Of a DNA stretch of 64,000 nt, positions 53,549-61,598 are shown piece by piece. A program made the translations under genes and the position numbers. Below the pieces are notes generated by a model, which did not search any database, was not told the origin of the DNA, and saw only the letters and a program-made list of their open reading frames with translations. Source of the DNA: XYD12-FULL-36-8 sp964613805 (lineage in GTDB: Bacteria; Bacteroidota; Ignavibacteria; Ignavibacteriales; Ignavibacteriaceae); the NCBI GenBank assembly GCA_964613805.1, contig CAZTJF010000002.1, positions 228,929 to 292,928 on the forward strand. The letters run 5' to 3'. Every line of letters begins with the position of its first letter. Position 1 is the first letter of the stretch.

Positions 53549-54310
53549 TCAATCTTTTAAGAAAACCGCAAGTTCAGAAATTGAATTACGAATTTCTTCA
53601 GCCGCCAAATCACAAACTTTAAACGCACCATAAGCTGATAGATGGGTATTATCAGTTTTTCCTTCCGGTAAAGATTTATATTCATAATGTTCAATTAAAA
53701 GGAAGAGCAGTTTAGATCTTTCTTCTCCAAATTGAATGAGCATTTGCTCAGATTTTTTATGCAAATCAAGCAGCAAAACATTTAATTCGGTCGAAATTTC
53801 TCGAACTACTTTCGGATAGTCGCCATGTACATCATAAAATTTTCCCTGCTCATCAAATCTTCGTCTAACAATAGGAGTGGCTAAAATAGGGATTCCACCT
53901 TTCGAGCGAGTTTCATTTACAAATTTTGTTAGATTGATTTTATAATCAGTATTTGCTTCTGCAAATCGCTTAGGATCATCTTTCTTAGAATCATTATGTC
54001 CAAATTCTATGATAACGTAATCGCCCTCTTTAATTTTTTCTAGAACGACTGTCCATCTTCCTTCATCTAAAAAACTTTTAGTGCTTCTACCATTAACCGC
54101 ATGGTTTTCTATTTTTATTCCTTCCTTAAAATATAGCGGAAAAACTTGTCCCCAGCCCTTCTCTGGGTTTCCATTCTTATATGGTTTATCAGCCATCGTT
54201 GAGTTTCCGATCATAAATACAGTTTTGGAATTTCTAATTTGTTCATGCTGAGCACAAATTGTAAAACTGATAAAAACTAAAACGAAGAGTATAAATCTTT
54301 TATTCGACAT
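53549..54310 (-). CDS. Rhamnogalacturonan acetylesterase (SGNH/CE12)
   Basis: SGNH hydrolase, 253 aa, signal peptide at about residues 1-20. Block I FMIGNSTMADKPYKNGNPEK carries the nucleophile Ser (about 37), block II has GRST, block III is EFGHNDSKKDDPKRF (Asn about 106), and the C-terminal block V is DNTHLSAYGA with Asp and His (about 223-226). This GNSTMA variant with the DNTHLS ending is typical of rhamnogalacturonan acetylesterases of family CE12. It removes acetyl groups from the pectin backbone in the periplasm so that GH105-type enzymes can continue. It lies between DUF4861 and a small membrane protein gene in the pectin operon. Confidence 0.87.
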   Translation of the reverse strand: MSNKRFILFVLVFISFTICAQHEQIRNSKTVFMIGNSTMADKPYKNGNPEKGWGQVFPLYFKEGIKIENHAVNGRSTKSFLDEGRWTVVLEKIKEGDYVIIEFGHNDSKKDDPKRFAEANTDYKINLTKFVNETRSKGGIPILATPIVRRRFDEQGKFYDVHGDYPKVVREISTELNVLLLDLHKKSEQMLIQFGEERSKLLFLLIEHYEYKSLPEGKTDNTHLSAYGAFKVCDLAAEEIRNSISELAVFLKD

Positions 54311-54342
54311 CAGGTGAGTTGAAAATGTAAGCGATAATGCTG

Positions 54343-54867
54343 TTAGGTATTAGGTTCTTTTGTATTCGCAAATATTAGTGCTGCGTACAAACTTAAAGCA
54401 ATTGCTACCAGCCATTGAATTAGCAAAGGTGTAAAGACTAAATTACCAGCTATCATATTCATTTGGAGAAAAGCCAGCTTTGCTGAATAATACACGAGCT
54501 TAGCAGTAACAATACTTAGAAACATCGAAACAAAAACATTTATCTTTCCAAGTAAAAAATAAAACATCATCAGATTGATAAGAAGCTCAACCATAATTAA
54601 AGTTGATTTTATAATTGATGGATGAGAGGATATAAAAAACGAAAATAGAGGAATAGTTACAGCGACAAGCAATGCGTTCCTTCTGTTAGTATGAAGCAGA
54701 CAAAAAATAACTGCTAACCTCATTGGTTCAATCATATAGAAGGGAATGTTCGTTAAATGCGATAGCGCAGGTAAAAAATAGATGAACGCTAAGGCGATTG
54801 AATCAATCAAAAACATTTTGATTGAAATGATACTGAGAGATGAGTGTCTTAAACTCTTGCTAATCAT
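54343..54867 (-). CDS. Small membrane protein, possibly ECF-type S component
   Basis: Protein of 174 aa with about five or six hydrophobic segments. The central stretch EPMRLAVIFCLLHTNRRNAL followed by a Pro-rich loop, SHPSI, and ELLINLMMFYFLL loosely resembles small substrate-capture (S) subunits of ECF transporters seen in Bacteroidota; I cannot confirm it. No ATPase or EcfT gene is nearby. The start ATG lies within the last codons of the upstream pectinesterase gene (8-nt overlap) with GGAGG about 10 nt upstream, so it is clearly translated as part of this operon. Its link to pectin use is by position only. Confidence 0.55.
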   Translation of the reverse strand: MISKSLRHSSLSIISIKMFLIDSIALAFIYFLPALSHLTNIPFYMIEPMRLAVIFCLLHTNRRNALLVAVTIPLFSFFISSHPSIIKSTLIMVELLINLMMFYFLLGKINVFVSMFLSIVTAKLVYYSAKLAFLQMNMIAGNLVFTPLLIQWLVAIALSLYAALIFANTKEPNT

Positions 54868-55876
54868 TTTTGTATAACCTCCGATTTAATTCATTTAATT
54901 GGGCAACCGGGTCCCACTTATTGTTAAAAACCCAAGCGGCTGTAATCTCTTCTGGTTTGGGATGATCTTTCAGGTTATCTAAGTTGTCTTTATGCCAGTC
55001 AAAATCTTCCCCTTCTCTGCGGCAATTAAAAAAGTAAATTCGATCTTCTCCCCATTGTAAAATTCTTGGAGGATTAGAAGGTGCGAAAAATATTTTCTTA
55101 TCAGCCATATTCTTAGAAAACGTACAGTCAATTAAAATAAACTGAGCATCACGATGAAACCTGCCAAGTGGAAACCCCCCGACTCCATCAAAGCGGCAAT
55201 TACGAATTACAAACTTCTGATCTTCATTATTGCTTCCATCATGCCAAATTGATGCGGTTAGGTTGCGTCCAAAGAATGTACTATTCTCAATGAAACAAAA
55301 ACCTCGTGGGCAAACATAATCTACATAGCCTTCGAAATAACAATTACGATGATAATACATCCCGTCTTGAGTATTCCAAAGAGAAACCGTATCACCGCCA
55401 TCTGCTATAATCTTACAGTCGTCAATAATAATTCTGGTTACACCTTCACCCGCTCTAATTGCAAACTGATGATCCTTATCGCCTTGGAGTGATTCATAAT
55501 TATTGTGAATTGTCAGTGAGCAAAAGGTGATGTTTGAAATTTTATTTTTAATATTCACAACCCCGGCGCCGTAATCATCAGGATGCTTCTCTCTCCAATT
55601 TTTTCTTAATTCAGCATAGATGATGATTGTGCTGTCTTTACTTTCCCCCACGAGAGCAATATTACTTTTCTCAATATAAATTTTTTCATTATATAATCCA
55701 TTTTTTATAAAGATCACGAAGGGTTTTTCTCTTACATCAGGAATCGAATTTAATGCTGCTTGTATGGAGTTAAAATCCCCGCTTCCATCTTTGGATACGA
55801 TAAAATCATACTTTGCAAAAGTAAACGGACGAGATAAAAAACAAATCAGAGTGATTGAGAGTATGAATCTATACAA
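54860..55876 (-). CDS. Pectinesterase (CE8), exported
   Basis: Right-handed beta-helix pectinesterase, 338 aa, signal peptide at about residues 1-22. VSKDGSGDFNSIQAALNSIP opens the domain. Likely catalytic positions are the Gln/Asp in NTQDGMYYHRN (about 168-178), the Asp in GYVDYVCPRG (about 184-193) and the Arg in LGRFHRDAQF (about 237-246). Compared with the classical QDTLY, GTVDFIFG and LGRPW found in the other pectinesterase of this window, all three sites are altered around conserved key residues. This suggests a divergent CE8 subgroup or shifted substrate. The first codon appears to be TTG (55876), with no ATG nearby and the signal peptide beginning exactly there. It follows the LacI-type gene. 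Confidence 0.82.
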   Translation of the reverse strand: MYRFILSITLICFLSRPFTFAKYDFIVSKDGSGDFNSIQAALNSIPDVREKPFVIFIKNGLYNEKIYIEKSNIALVGESKDSTIIIYAELRKNWREKHPDDYGAGVVNIKNKISNITFCSLTIHNNYESLQGDKDHQFAIRAGEGVTRIIIDDCKIIADGGDTVSLWNTQDGMYYHRNCYFEGYVDYVCPRGFCFIENSTFFGRNLTASIWHDGSNNEDQKFVIRNCRFDGVGGFPLGRFHRDAQFILIDCTFSKNMADKKIFFAPSNPPRILQWGEDRIYFFNCRREGEDFDWHKDNLDNLKDHPKPEEITAAWVFNNKWDPVAQLNELNRRLYKND

Positions 55877-55925
55877 GTTACTTACGGCGTAAAATCGATT
55901 AGAAAATAATTTTAGAGGTGGTTGG

Positions 55926-56963
55926 TTATGCTACTAGACCAGTTAATGCTTCTTTACCATTAATTAATAATCTTGTTTTAAGCTCTATATTTTTTGATTT
56001 TGCAGAAGAAGGATTGTTGATCAATTCCAACAATAGTTGAACAGCATTTTTCCCTAATTCTGCAGTCGGCTGATCAACAAAATTAAAAACCGAAGGAACA
56101 GTATGTTTGAAAGTGTTGTTGCCAAAACAAGTTATTTGAATATCCTGCGGAATTTTGATCCCAAGTTCAGTTGCCGCTTCATAAACTCCAATTGCAACCG
56201 GATATGTTACTGCAAATATTGCTTCGGGCAGACTGCCGGTTTTAAACATTTCTTTAAATCCACGATAACCATCTTCTTCCCCAAAACCACCTTCAATTAC
56301 CCAGTTTTTATTTATCGGGATATTATTTTTTTGGATCGCTTCAATAAATCCATTCAATCTTGCTCTTCCAATATTTATATGTGAATAGCCGCCAACATGT
56401 CCAATTTTTGTAATTCCATTTTTAATAAAGTAATCAACGGCAGAAAAGGCACCGCCTTTATCATCAACTGTTACGCTAAAAACGTTTTTAATTGATGGAA
56501 CCCTGTCAATAAAAACCAAAGGAATATTTGATTGAGTTATTTTTTCAAAGATTGCATAATCTTTCGTTTCTTCGGTAATTGAAACTATCAATCCATCTAC
56601 TCTCATTGATAATAGTGATTGAATATGCCTTTTTTCTCTCGATGCTAATTCCTGCGATACAGTTATAACCGTTTCATAATTATTCTCAAATGCGGTGTTG
56701 TAAATAGACTCTATTATTGAACCAAAAAAGAAATGAGCAATTTTGGGAACCACTAAACCAATAATATTCGATTTTCTTGAAGATAAGTTTTTAGCCATGA
56801 AATTAGGAACATAGCCAATTCGCTCTGCTAACTCTTTTACTTTAATCTTAGTTTCATCGGAAATATCCGGATGATTTCTTAGAGCTTTTGAAATTGTCAC
56901 TTTTGAGACTTTTAGTTTTCGAGCAAGATCTTCTAGTCTCACGGGTTTTATTTTACCTGTCAT
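55926..56963 (-). CDS. LacI-family transcriptional regulator
   Basis: LacI/GalR regulator, 345 aa. The N-terminal helix-turn-helix RLEDLARKLKVSKVTISKAL (about residues 9-28) with the hinge YVPNFMAKNLSSRKSN (about 51-66) is followed by a periplasmic-binding-protein-like effector domain: GLVVPKIAHFFFGSIIESIY, VDGLIVSITEET, VFIDRVP, VTVDDKGGAFSAVDYFIKNG and IGHVGGYSHINIGRARLNGF (about 189-208). It sits inside the pectin operon between GH105 and pectinesterase genes and probably responds to a uronate such as galacturonate, tagaturonate or KDG. The operator cannot be assigned with confidence. Start ATG 56963 is clear. Confidence 0.9.
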   Translation of the reverse strand: MTGKIKPVRLEDLARKLKVSKVTISKALRNHPDISDETKIKVKELAERIGYVPNFMAKNLSSRKSNIIGLVVPKIAHFFFGSIIESIYNTAFENNYETVITVSQELASREKRHIQSLLSMRVDGLIVSITEETKDYAIFEKITQSNIPLVFIDRVPSIKNVFSVTVDDKGGAFSAVDYFIKNGITKIGHVGGYSHINIGRARLNGFIEAIQKNNIPINKNWVIEGGFGEEDGYRGFKEMFKTGSLPEAIFAVTYPVAIGVYEAATELGIKIPQDIQITCFGNNTFKHTVPSVFNFVDQPTAELGKNAVQLLLELINNPSSAKSKNIELKTRLLINGKEALTGLVA

Positions 56964-56987
56964 AAATATTAATTTTTTGCTATCGAA

Positions 56988-58205
56988 CTATTTTTGATGT
57001 ACTTTAATTAAAAACGCCTTTTCAATTTCTATTGATGCGAGAATAAAAGGTCCATATCCCTTAAAATCATTTATTCTTTTCGGTTCACTGATATAATACT
57101 CAAAGCTGCCATCACGATATGGATTTCCTCCCAGACCACCTACAGAACAAATATTATTCAGGTAAATTAATCCCTGGGAATCGGAAGTCACAAAATTTTT
57201 AAAAACCGAAATAAATGATTCGTTAGCAGCATCAAGGAACTTCTTCTTTAAGTATCCTTTGTTTACTCCTTTAACAAAACTATAAATGAACATTAATGAT
57301 GCAGATGTCTCGATGTAATTTCCTGGTAAATTACCTTTATCGAGAACTTGATACCAAAGTTTAGTTTCACTGTCTCGATACTTTAGCAAACTCTCAGACA
57401 AATTTATAAATATTTTAAGTAAATCATTGTGATTCGGATGATCTGTTGGAAAACGGTCTAACACATCAACTAATGCCATCATAAACCAGCCAACTGACCT
57501 TCCCCAAAAATTTGGTGATCTTCCTGAAACAGAATCAGCCCACTTTTGTAACTTGCTTTCATCCCAACCGTGATAATACAGCCCCGTTTTCTCATCCAGC
57601 AAATGATTTCTGATGTAAATAAATTGATTGGCAATATCATCAAAGGAGTTTAGTTCATTAAACATTTGCGAATATTGAACATAAAATGGTTCAGCCATAT
57701 AAAGACCATCAAGCCACATTTGGTAACGATAAATCTTCTTGTGCCAAAATCCGCCTTCATTAGTTCGGGGATGAAGCATCAACTGTTTTCTAAGAGTGTC
57801 AGCGGCTTTTTTATACTTTTCATCTTTTAACTCAGAATTTAAACGAAGCAGAGCTTTTCCAGGTGAAATATTATCAATATTGAAATCCAAAAGTCTATAA
57901 GTTTTAATAGTTCCGTCATTCTCGATATAATAGTCAATATTCTTTTTCATATAATCAAAATATTTTTGATTTCCTGAATGTTTCCACATTTGATAAAATG
58001 CTTCACAAATCAAACCCTGTTCATAATTCCATTTGTAACTTTTTGATTCGGTTTTATAAGCTATCGTATCAGGAAACAACTTCATAAAATTATCAGTAAT
58101 TACAACAGAAGAATAAGTTTCTTTTGAATGATTCAGAGAACTGCTGCAATAAAAAAATACTAATGAACTAATCAGAACTAAAAATATGCTTAAGGTTTTC
58201 GTCAT
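56988..58205 (-). CDS. GH105-type unsaturated rhamnogalacturonyl hydrolase, lipoprotein
   Basis: GH88/GH105-family enzyme, 405 aa. The N-terminus is a lipoprotein signal with Cys in LVFFYCSSS (about residue 20). The (alpha/alpha)6 barrel shows YKWNYEQGLICEAFYQMW (about 57-74), YRLLDFNIDNISPGKALLRL (about 100-119), the catalytic Asp in YQMWLDGLYMAEPF (about 164-177; equivalent to Asp143 of YteR), KLQKWADS, and NFWGRSVGWFMMALVDVLDR (about 233-252). It hydrates and releases unsaturated galacturonate from the ends of rhamnogalacturonan or pectin oligomers, feeding KduI and KduD. It ends 24 nt before the LacI gene. Confidence 0.9.
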   Translation of the reverse strand: MTKTLSIFLVLISSLVFFYCSSSLNHSKETYSSVVITDNFMKLFPDTIAYKTESKSYKWNYEQGLICEAFYQMWKHSGNQKYFDYMKKNIDYYIENDGTIKTYRLLDFNIDNISPGKALLRLNSELKDEKYKKAADTLRKQLMLHPRTNEGGFWHKKIYRYQMWLDGLYMAEPFYVQYSQMFNELNSFDDIANQFIYIRNHLLDEKTGLYYHGWDESKLQKWADSVSGRSPNFWGRSVGWFMMALVDVLDRFPTDHPNHNDLLKIFINLSESLLKYRDSETKLWYQVLDKGNLPGNYIETSASLMFIYSFVKGVNKGYLKKKFLDAANESFISVFKNFVTSDSQGLIYLNNICSVGGLGGNPYRDGSFEYYISEPKRINDFKGYGPFILASIEIEKAFLIKVHQK

Positions 58206-58217
58206 GATATTTTTTTG

Positions 58218-61200
58218 CTATTTATTTAAAATCATTCGCCTGGTTTGTGTAAATTTTTCTGTGATAATTTGATAAAAATATACTCCACTTGATAACTGAC
58301 TGCCACTAAATTCAATCTGATATCTTCCAGGAGATCTCTTTTCATTTAACAGAGTGGTTATTTCTTTTCCAAGAACATCAAATACTTTAATAATAATATT
58401 GCTTTGCTGTGGAATCTCGTATTTGATAGTTGTAGAAGGGTTAAATGGATTGGGATAATTCTGATAAAGATTGAATTTTTGAGGATGTCCCACTTCCACT
58501 TCTACAATACTCGAATAATTGTACATGCCATTTTGATCTATTTGTTTTAATCTATATGAGTAGTTGCCGCTTTGCTGAATACCATCATCTAAATAAGTAT
58601 ATTTTTTTAGTTCATTGCTATTGCCAGAACCACTTACGAATCCGATTTTTTCCCAAACGAAAGTTTTATTTTTATTCTTTGAATAACTTCTTTCCACTTC
58701 CCAGCCAATGTTATTTGTTTCCTGCACTGTAATCCAGTTGAGATTAACTCTACCTAATTCAGAATATGCATTAAATGATTTAAACACCACAGGTAATGGA
58801 ACCTCATTGTCAGCATTTGCCGGCATCCAATCGTATAAGATTAAAGGTGAACTTGCTGAATTTCGTGCAAATATATTTACAAGTGTATGAGAAGTAGCAG
58901 CCACCTCACTTAATTGAGATGACCAACTGACTCTCTGTGAGGTACTACTCCCAGGTCCATAACAGTTATATTCCCCATACAAAGCAGGTGTTACATTCCA
59001 AGCCAACCATCCTGCAGGATTCAAACTTGCCGGCTCATAACAATTTAGGAAAACAGTTCTTGGACTTGCTTGCCAAGGTCTCCCAAGGTAAAAAGATGTA
59101 ATCGGAGTACCATCATAACCTACTGCATCAGCAAGAATTGCACAATTCCTGAAAACATATCCGTATTTCGATGCTAAGTCAGTACTAGTAGCAGTTATTG
59201 TTCCGCCGTTCCTTATTATATGAATCGTACAACTGTCAAAAACTGCTATGTATCTTCCGAAAATAAAATCAACCGTTCCTTCAATAAAACAATTTTTATG
59301 ATAAGAACGTCCTGTTCCTCCTCCTCCCCAAGTATAATAAGTATCTTGATACCCTAATATTTTACAATTAATAAATTCTAATCTGTCGCCGTTGGTTCTC
59401 AAGGCAACCGCTTGAGTTCCGCTTACACCGGGTTGTGGAGAATATGTGTTTCTGAAAGTAATATTTTTTGCAATAAAATCACTCGCATCAATTGCGATAG
59501 TAAATGAACCACTAGTACCAGGATTTCCTGAACCATATCTATCGGCATAATCATCATAAGTTATTATAGTGCTGTCTCTGTCTTCTCCAATCAATACTAC
59601 ATTTATTTTGCCCGTTGCCAAGGTATCTTTTTCGTAATATGTTCCTTTTTTCACAAATATCGTCCATTTTCCCGAGTAATTTACGGGCACATCTCTAAAA
59701 GCTGCTTGAACAGTTAGATAATCCCCACTGCCATCTTGTGCAACAATTTTATTTACATCAGGTGCAGGTGTTTGTGTTGTAAAGCTTCGTTCATTTCCAT
59801 ATCCGGTACCGGCGCTATTAGTTGCATAAGCTCTAACATAATATGGTTGTCCTGCAGACAATCCTGTCATTCCACTTGTAAAAGAACCAAGCCCAATACC
59901 GTCTACCGTGAAATTATCACTAAGCGATGGATTACCTGAAGTATTCCAGCAAACACCTTTTGCTGTTACATCTGCCCCACCCCATTGAGTTACGTTTCCA
60001 CCACTTATTGCTGTTGTTACCTGAATACTGCTTACTGCAGTGGTGGTTACCGTTGGTGTAACAATTGAACTTAATGCTGTAAAAATATAATCACTGCCAT
60101 ATGCAGTTCCTGCTATATTTGTGGCATAAGCACGATAGTGATAAGTTTCACCGGGAGTTAAACCAGTAATTGAACTTGTAAAAAGTCCAACACTTGTTCC
60201 ATCAGAAGTATGTGAATCTAAGATGGTTGGATTGCCGTTTGTCCCCCAGCAAACACCTCTCGATGTAACTTCACCACCTCCATCAGCAGTAATATTCCCA
60301 CCGCTAGTTGCGAATGTTGTTGAGATATATGTTGCAATAGTAGTAGTAACAGTTGGTAATTGAACAGCAATTCCTACTGTTCTTCCTCCTATATAAACAT
60401 TAGAAACATCCATGAGTTTCCAAGCTGGATCCCCGCTTTGATTAACATTATATGGGAAAATTCTAAGATAAAATGATTGACCAGTAAAAACAGTGTCAGC
60501 AATGTTAAGTCCAAAAGAAACCATTGTACTCGAATTTAGTGCGGTGTCGAGCAAGAGTGTTTTTGAAGTGAACGATTCATCTTGAGAATAGTAAACGGCT
60601 GCTCTTAAATTATTAGTGAACTCAGCTTTAAGTTTGAAAGCAATAGAATCTACATAAAATGTTCCGCCTGTTTGAGTTGAAACTTTATATTGAGCGTATC
60701 GAGTTAAATCCGGAGCTGCATTATAAGGCCATGAGCCGCCTGGTAAAGTCATTCTTGCGCCATCAGCATTATAGCCATACAAATACAAACTTCCACCAAA
60801 AGCTTGATCATCAGCATTCAGTAATCCTGAAACAATGGGTGTTTCATTGGCAGCTAAAGGCCATAGTACCGAGGCGGGAACGGGAATCGCTTGGGTAGAA
60901 CCGTAAACTGCAATGTTTTGCGCAAAGATATACTTACCAGTTGAGGCAGAAATATAAAAAGGAAATACACGTACCGACAATGATTGACCTTGGTTAATTA
61001 AAACATTTAACGAGTAAGAATATATGGTATAACTATCACGCGGTGGTGCTAAAGTCGATATATTTAATTTTGTAGAGGTTAAAAAATTATCTGTAGAATA
61101 AAAAACTTCCGCCCGCATATTTCCACCCCCTGCAGATCCAAGAGGTAAAACAATAGAGTCTACTTTAAGTGTATTATTCACTGAAGGCGAGATAGTGAAT

Positions 61201-61484
61201 TCAAGATATCTCGTATTAAGATATTGTGACTCGCCTGGCCAGCTGCCATCTGTAGTAGTAGTTCTCTGCATAACCACTCCAAGTGGTCCAGTAGTTCCAC
61301 CATAGCTATTTATAACCATATTTGAAAGTGTCTCTAAGGAACCCGTAACATTCCCGCTAATCGTTACATTTTGTCCTGTCCCGCCTGTTGTCGGATTAGT
61401 CAATGGCCAAGTAGCAGAAGCAGATTGACTATAGATAGCTGATGTTACTAAAAATAAAATAAAAGTTGTATAAAATATTCTCAT
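58218..61484 (-). CDS. T9SS-exported pectin methylesterase with FN3-like modules
   Basis: Multidomain secreted protein, about 1088 aa from ATG 61484. That start is chosen because GGAGG lies 6 nt upstream and the signal peptide MRIFYTTFILFLVTSAIYSQ begins there; an upstream ATG at 61532 would add 16 residues. Two related N-terminal beta modules are each marked by WPL at the start and a W-P tripeptide later (SWPGES, SWPYNA). Two FN3-like repeats share RGVCWGTNGNP/KGVCWNTSGNP and YRAYATN/VRAYATN. A CE8 pectinesterase domain (about 575-880) has classical GYQDTYY, EGTVDFIFG and LGRPW motifs. A T9SS sorting domain has NYPNPFNPST and ends MILNK. It demethylates pectin at the cell surface, the first step of this pathway. 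Confidence 0.92.
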   Translation of the reverse strand: MRIFYTTFILFLVTSAIYSQSASATWPLTNPTTGGTGQNVTISGNVTGSLETLSNMVINSYGGTTGPLGVVMQRTTTTDGSWPGESQYLNTRYLEFTISPSVNNTLKVDSIVLPLGSAGGGNMRAEVFYSTDNFLTSTKLNISTLAPPRDSYTIYSYSLNVLINQGQSLSVRVFPFYISASTGKYIFAQNIAVYGSTQAIPVPASVLWPLAANETPIVSGLLNADDQAFGGSLYLYGYNADGARMTLPGGSWPYNAAPDLTRYAQYKVSTQTGGTFYVDSIAFKLKAEFTNNLRAAVYYSQDESFTSKTLLLDTALNSSTMVSFGLNIADTVFTGQSFYLRIFPYNVNQSGDPAWKLMDVSNVYIGGRTVGIAVQLPTVTTTIATYISTTFATSGGNITADGGGEVTSRGVCWGTNGNPTILDSHTSDGTSVGLFTSSITGLTPGETYHYRAYATNIAGTAYGSDYIFTALSSIVTPTVTTTAVSSIQVTTAISGGNVTQWGGADVTAKGVCWNTSGNPSLSDNFTVDGIGLGSFTSGMTGLSAGQPYYVRAYATNSAGTGYGNERSFTTQTPAPDVNKIVAQDGSGDYLTVQAAFRDVPVNYSGKWTIFVKKGTYYEKDTLATGKINVVLIGEDRDSTIITYDDYADRYGSGNPGTSGSFTIAIDASDFIAKNITFRNTYSPQPGVSGTQAVALRTNGDRLEFINCKILGYQDTYYTWGGGGTGRSYHKNCFIEGTVDFIFGRYIAVFDSCTIHIIRNGGTITATSTDLASKYGYVFRNCAILADAVGYDGTPITSFYLGRPWQASPRTVFLNCYEPASLNPAGWLAWNVTPALYGEYNCYGPGSSTSQRVSWSSQLSEVAATSHTLVNIFARNSASSPLILYDWMPANADNEVPLPVVFKSFNAYSELGRVNLNWITVQETNNIGWEVERSYSKNKNKTFVWEKIGFVSGSGNSNELKKYTYLDDGIQQSGNYSYRLKQIDQNGMYNYSSIVEVEVGHPQKFNLYQNYPNPFNPSTTIKYEIPQQSNIIIKVFDVLGKEITTLLNEKRSPGRYQIEFSGSQLSSGVYFYQIITEKFTQTRRMILNK

Positions 61485-61516
61485 TAAGGCCTCCAAGTTT
61501 TTATTTTGGTAAAGTA

Positions 61517-61546
61517 AAGTGATGTGATTCAATAATCACATCACTT
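61517..61546. terminator. Intergenic hairpin before the pectinesterase gene
   Basis: AAGTGATGTGATT and AATCACATCACTT form a 13-bp perfect stem with a CAAT loop, between two T9SS protein genes (both -). No clear T-run follows on the - strand, so it may be a weak or partial terminator, an mRNA-stabilising hairpin or a regulator-binding palindrome. Confidence 0.55.
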
Positions 61547-61598
61547 GATTAATTACATTTATTTGTAATGTGTGTTAACTAAAGAAGAATTTTTGGGT

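Noticed and set aside
55893..55900. AATCGATT as a LacI-family operator upstream of the pectinesterase
   Set aside because: Only 8 bp, a single occurrence noticed, and it sits inside the operon very near the start codon; not enough support.
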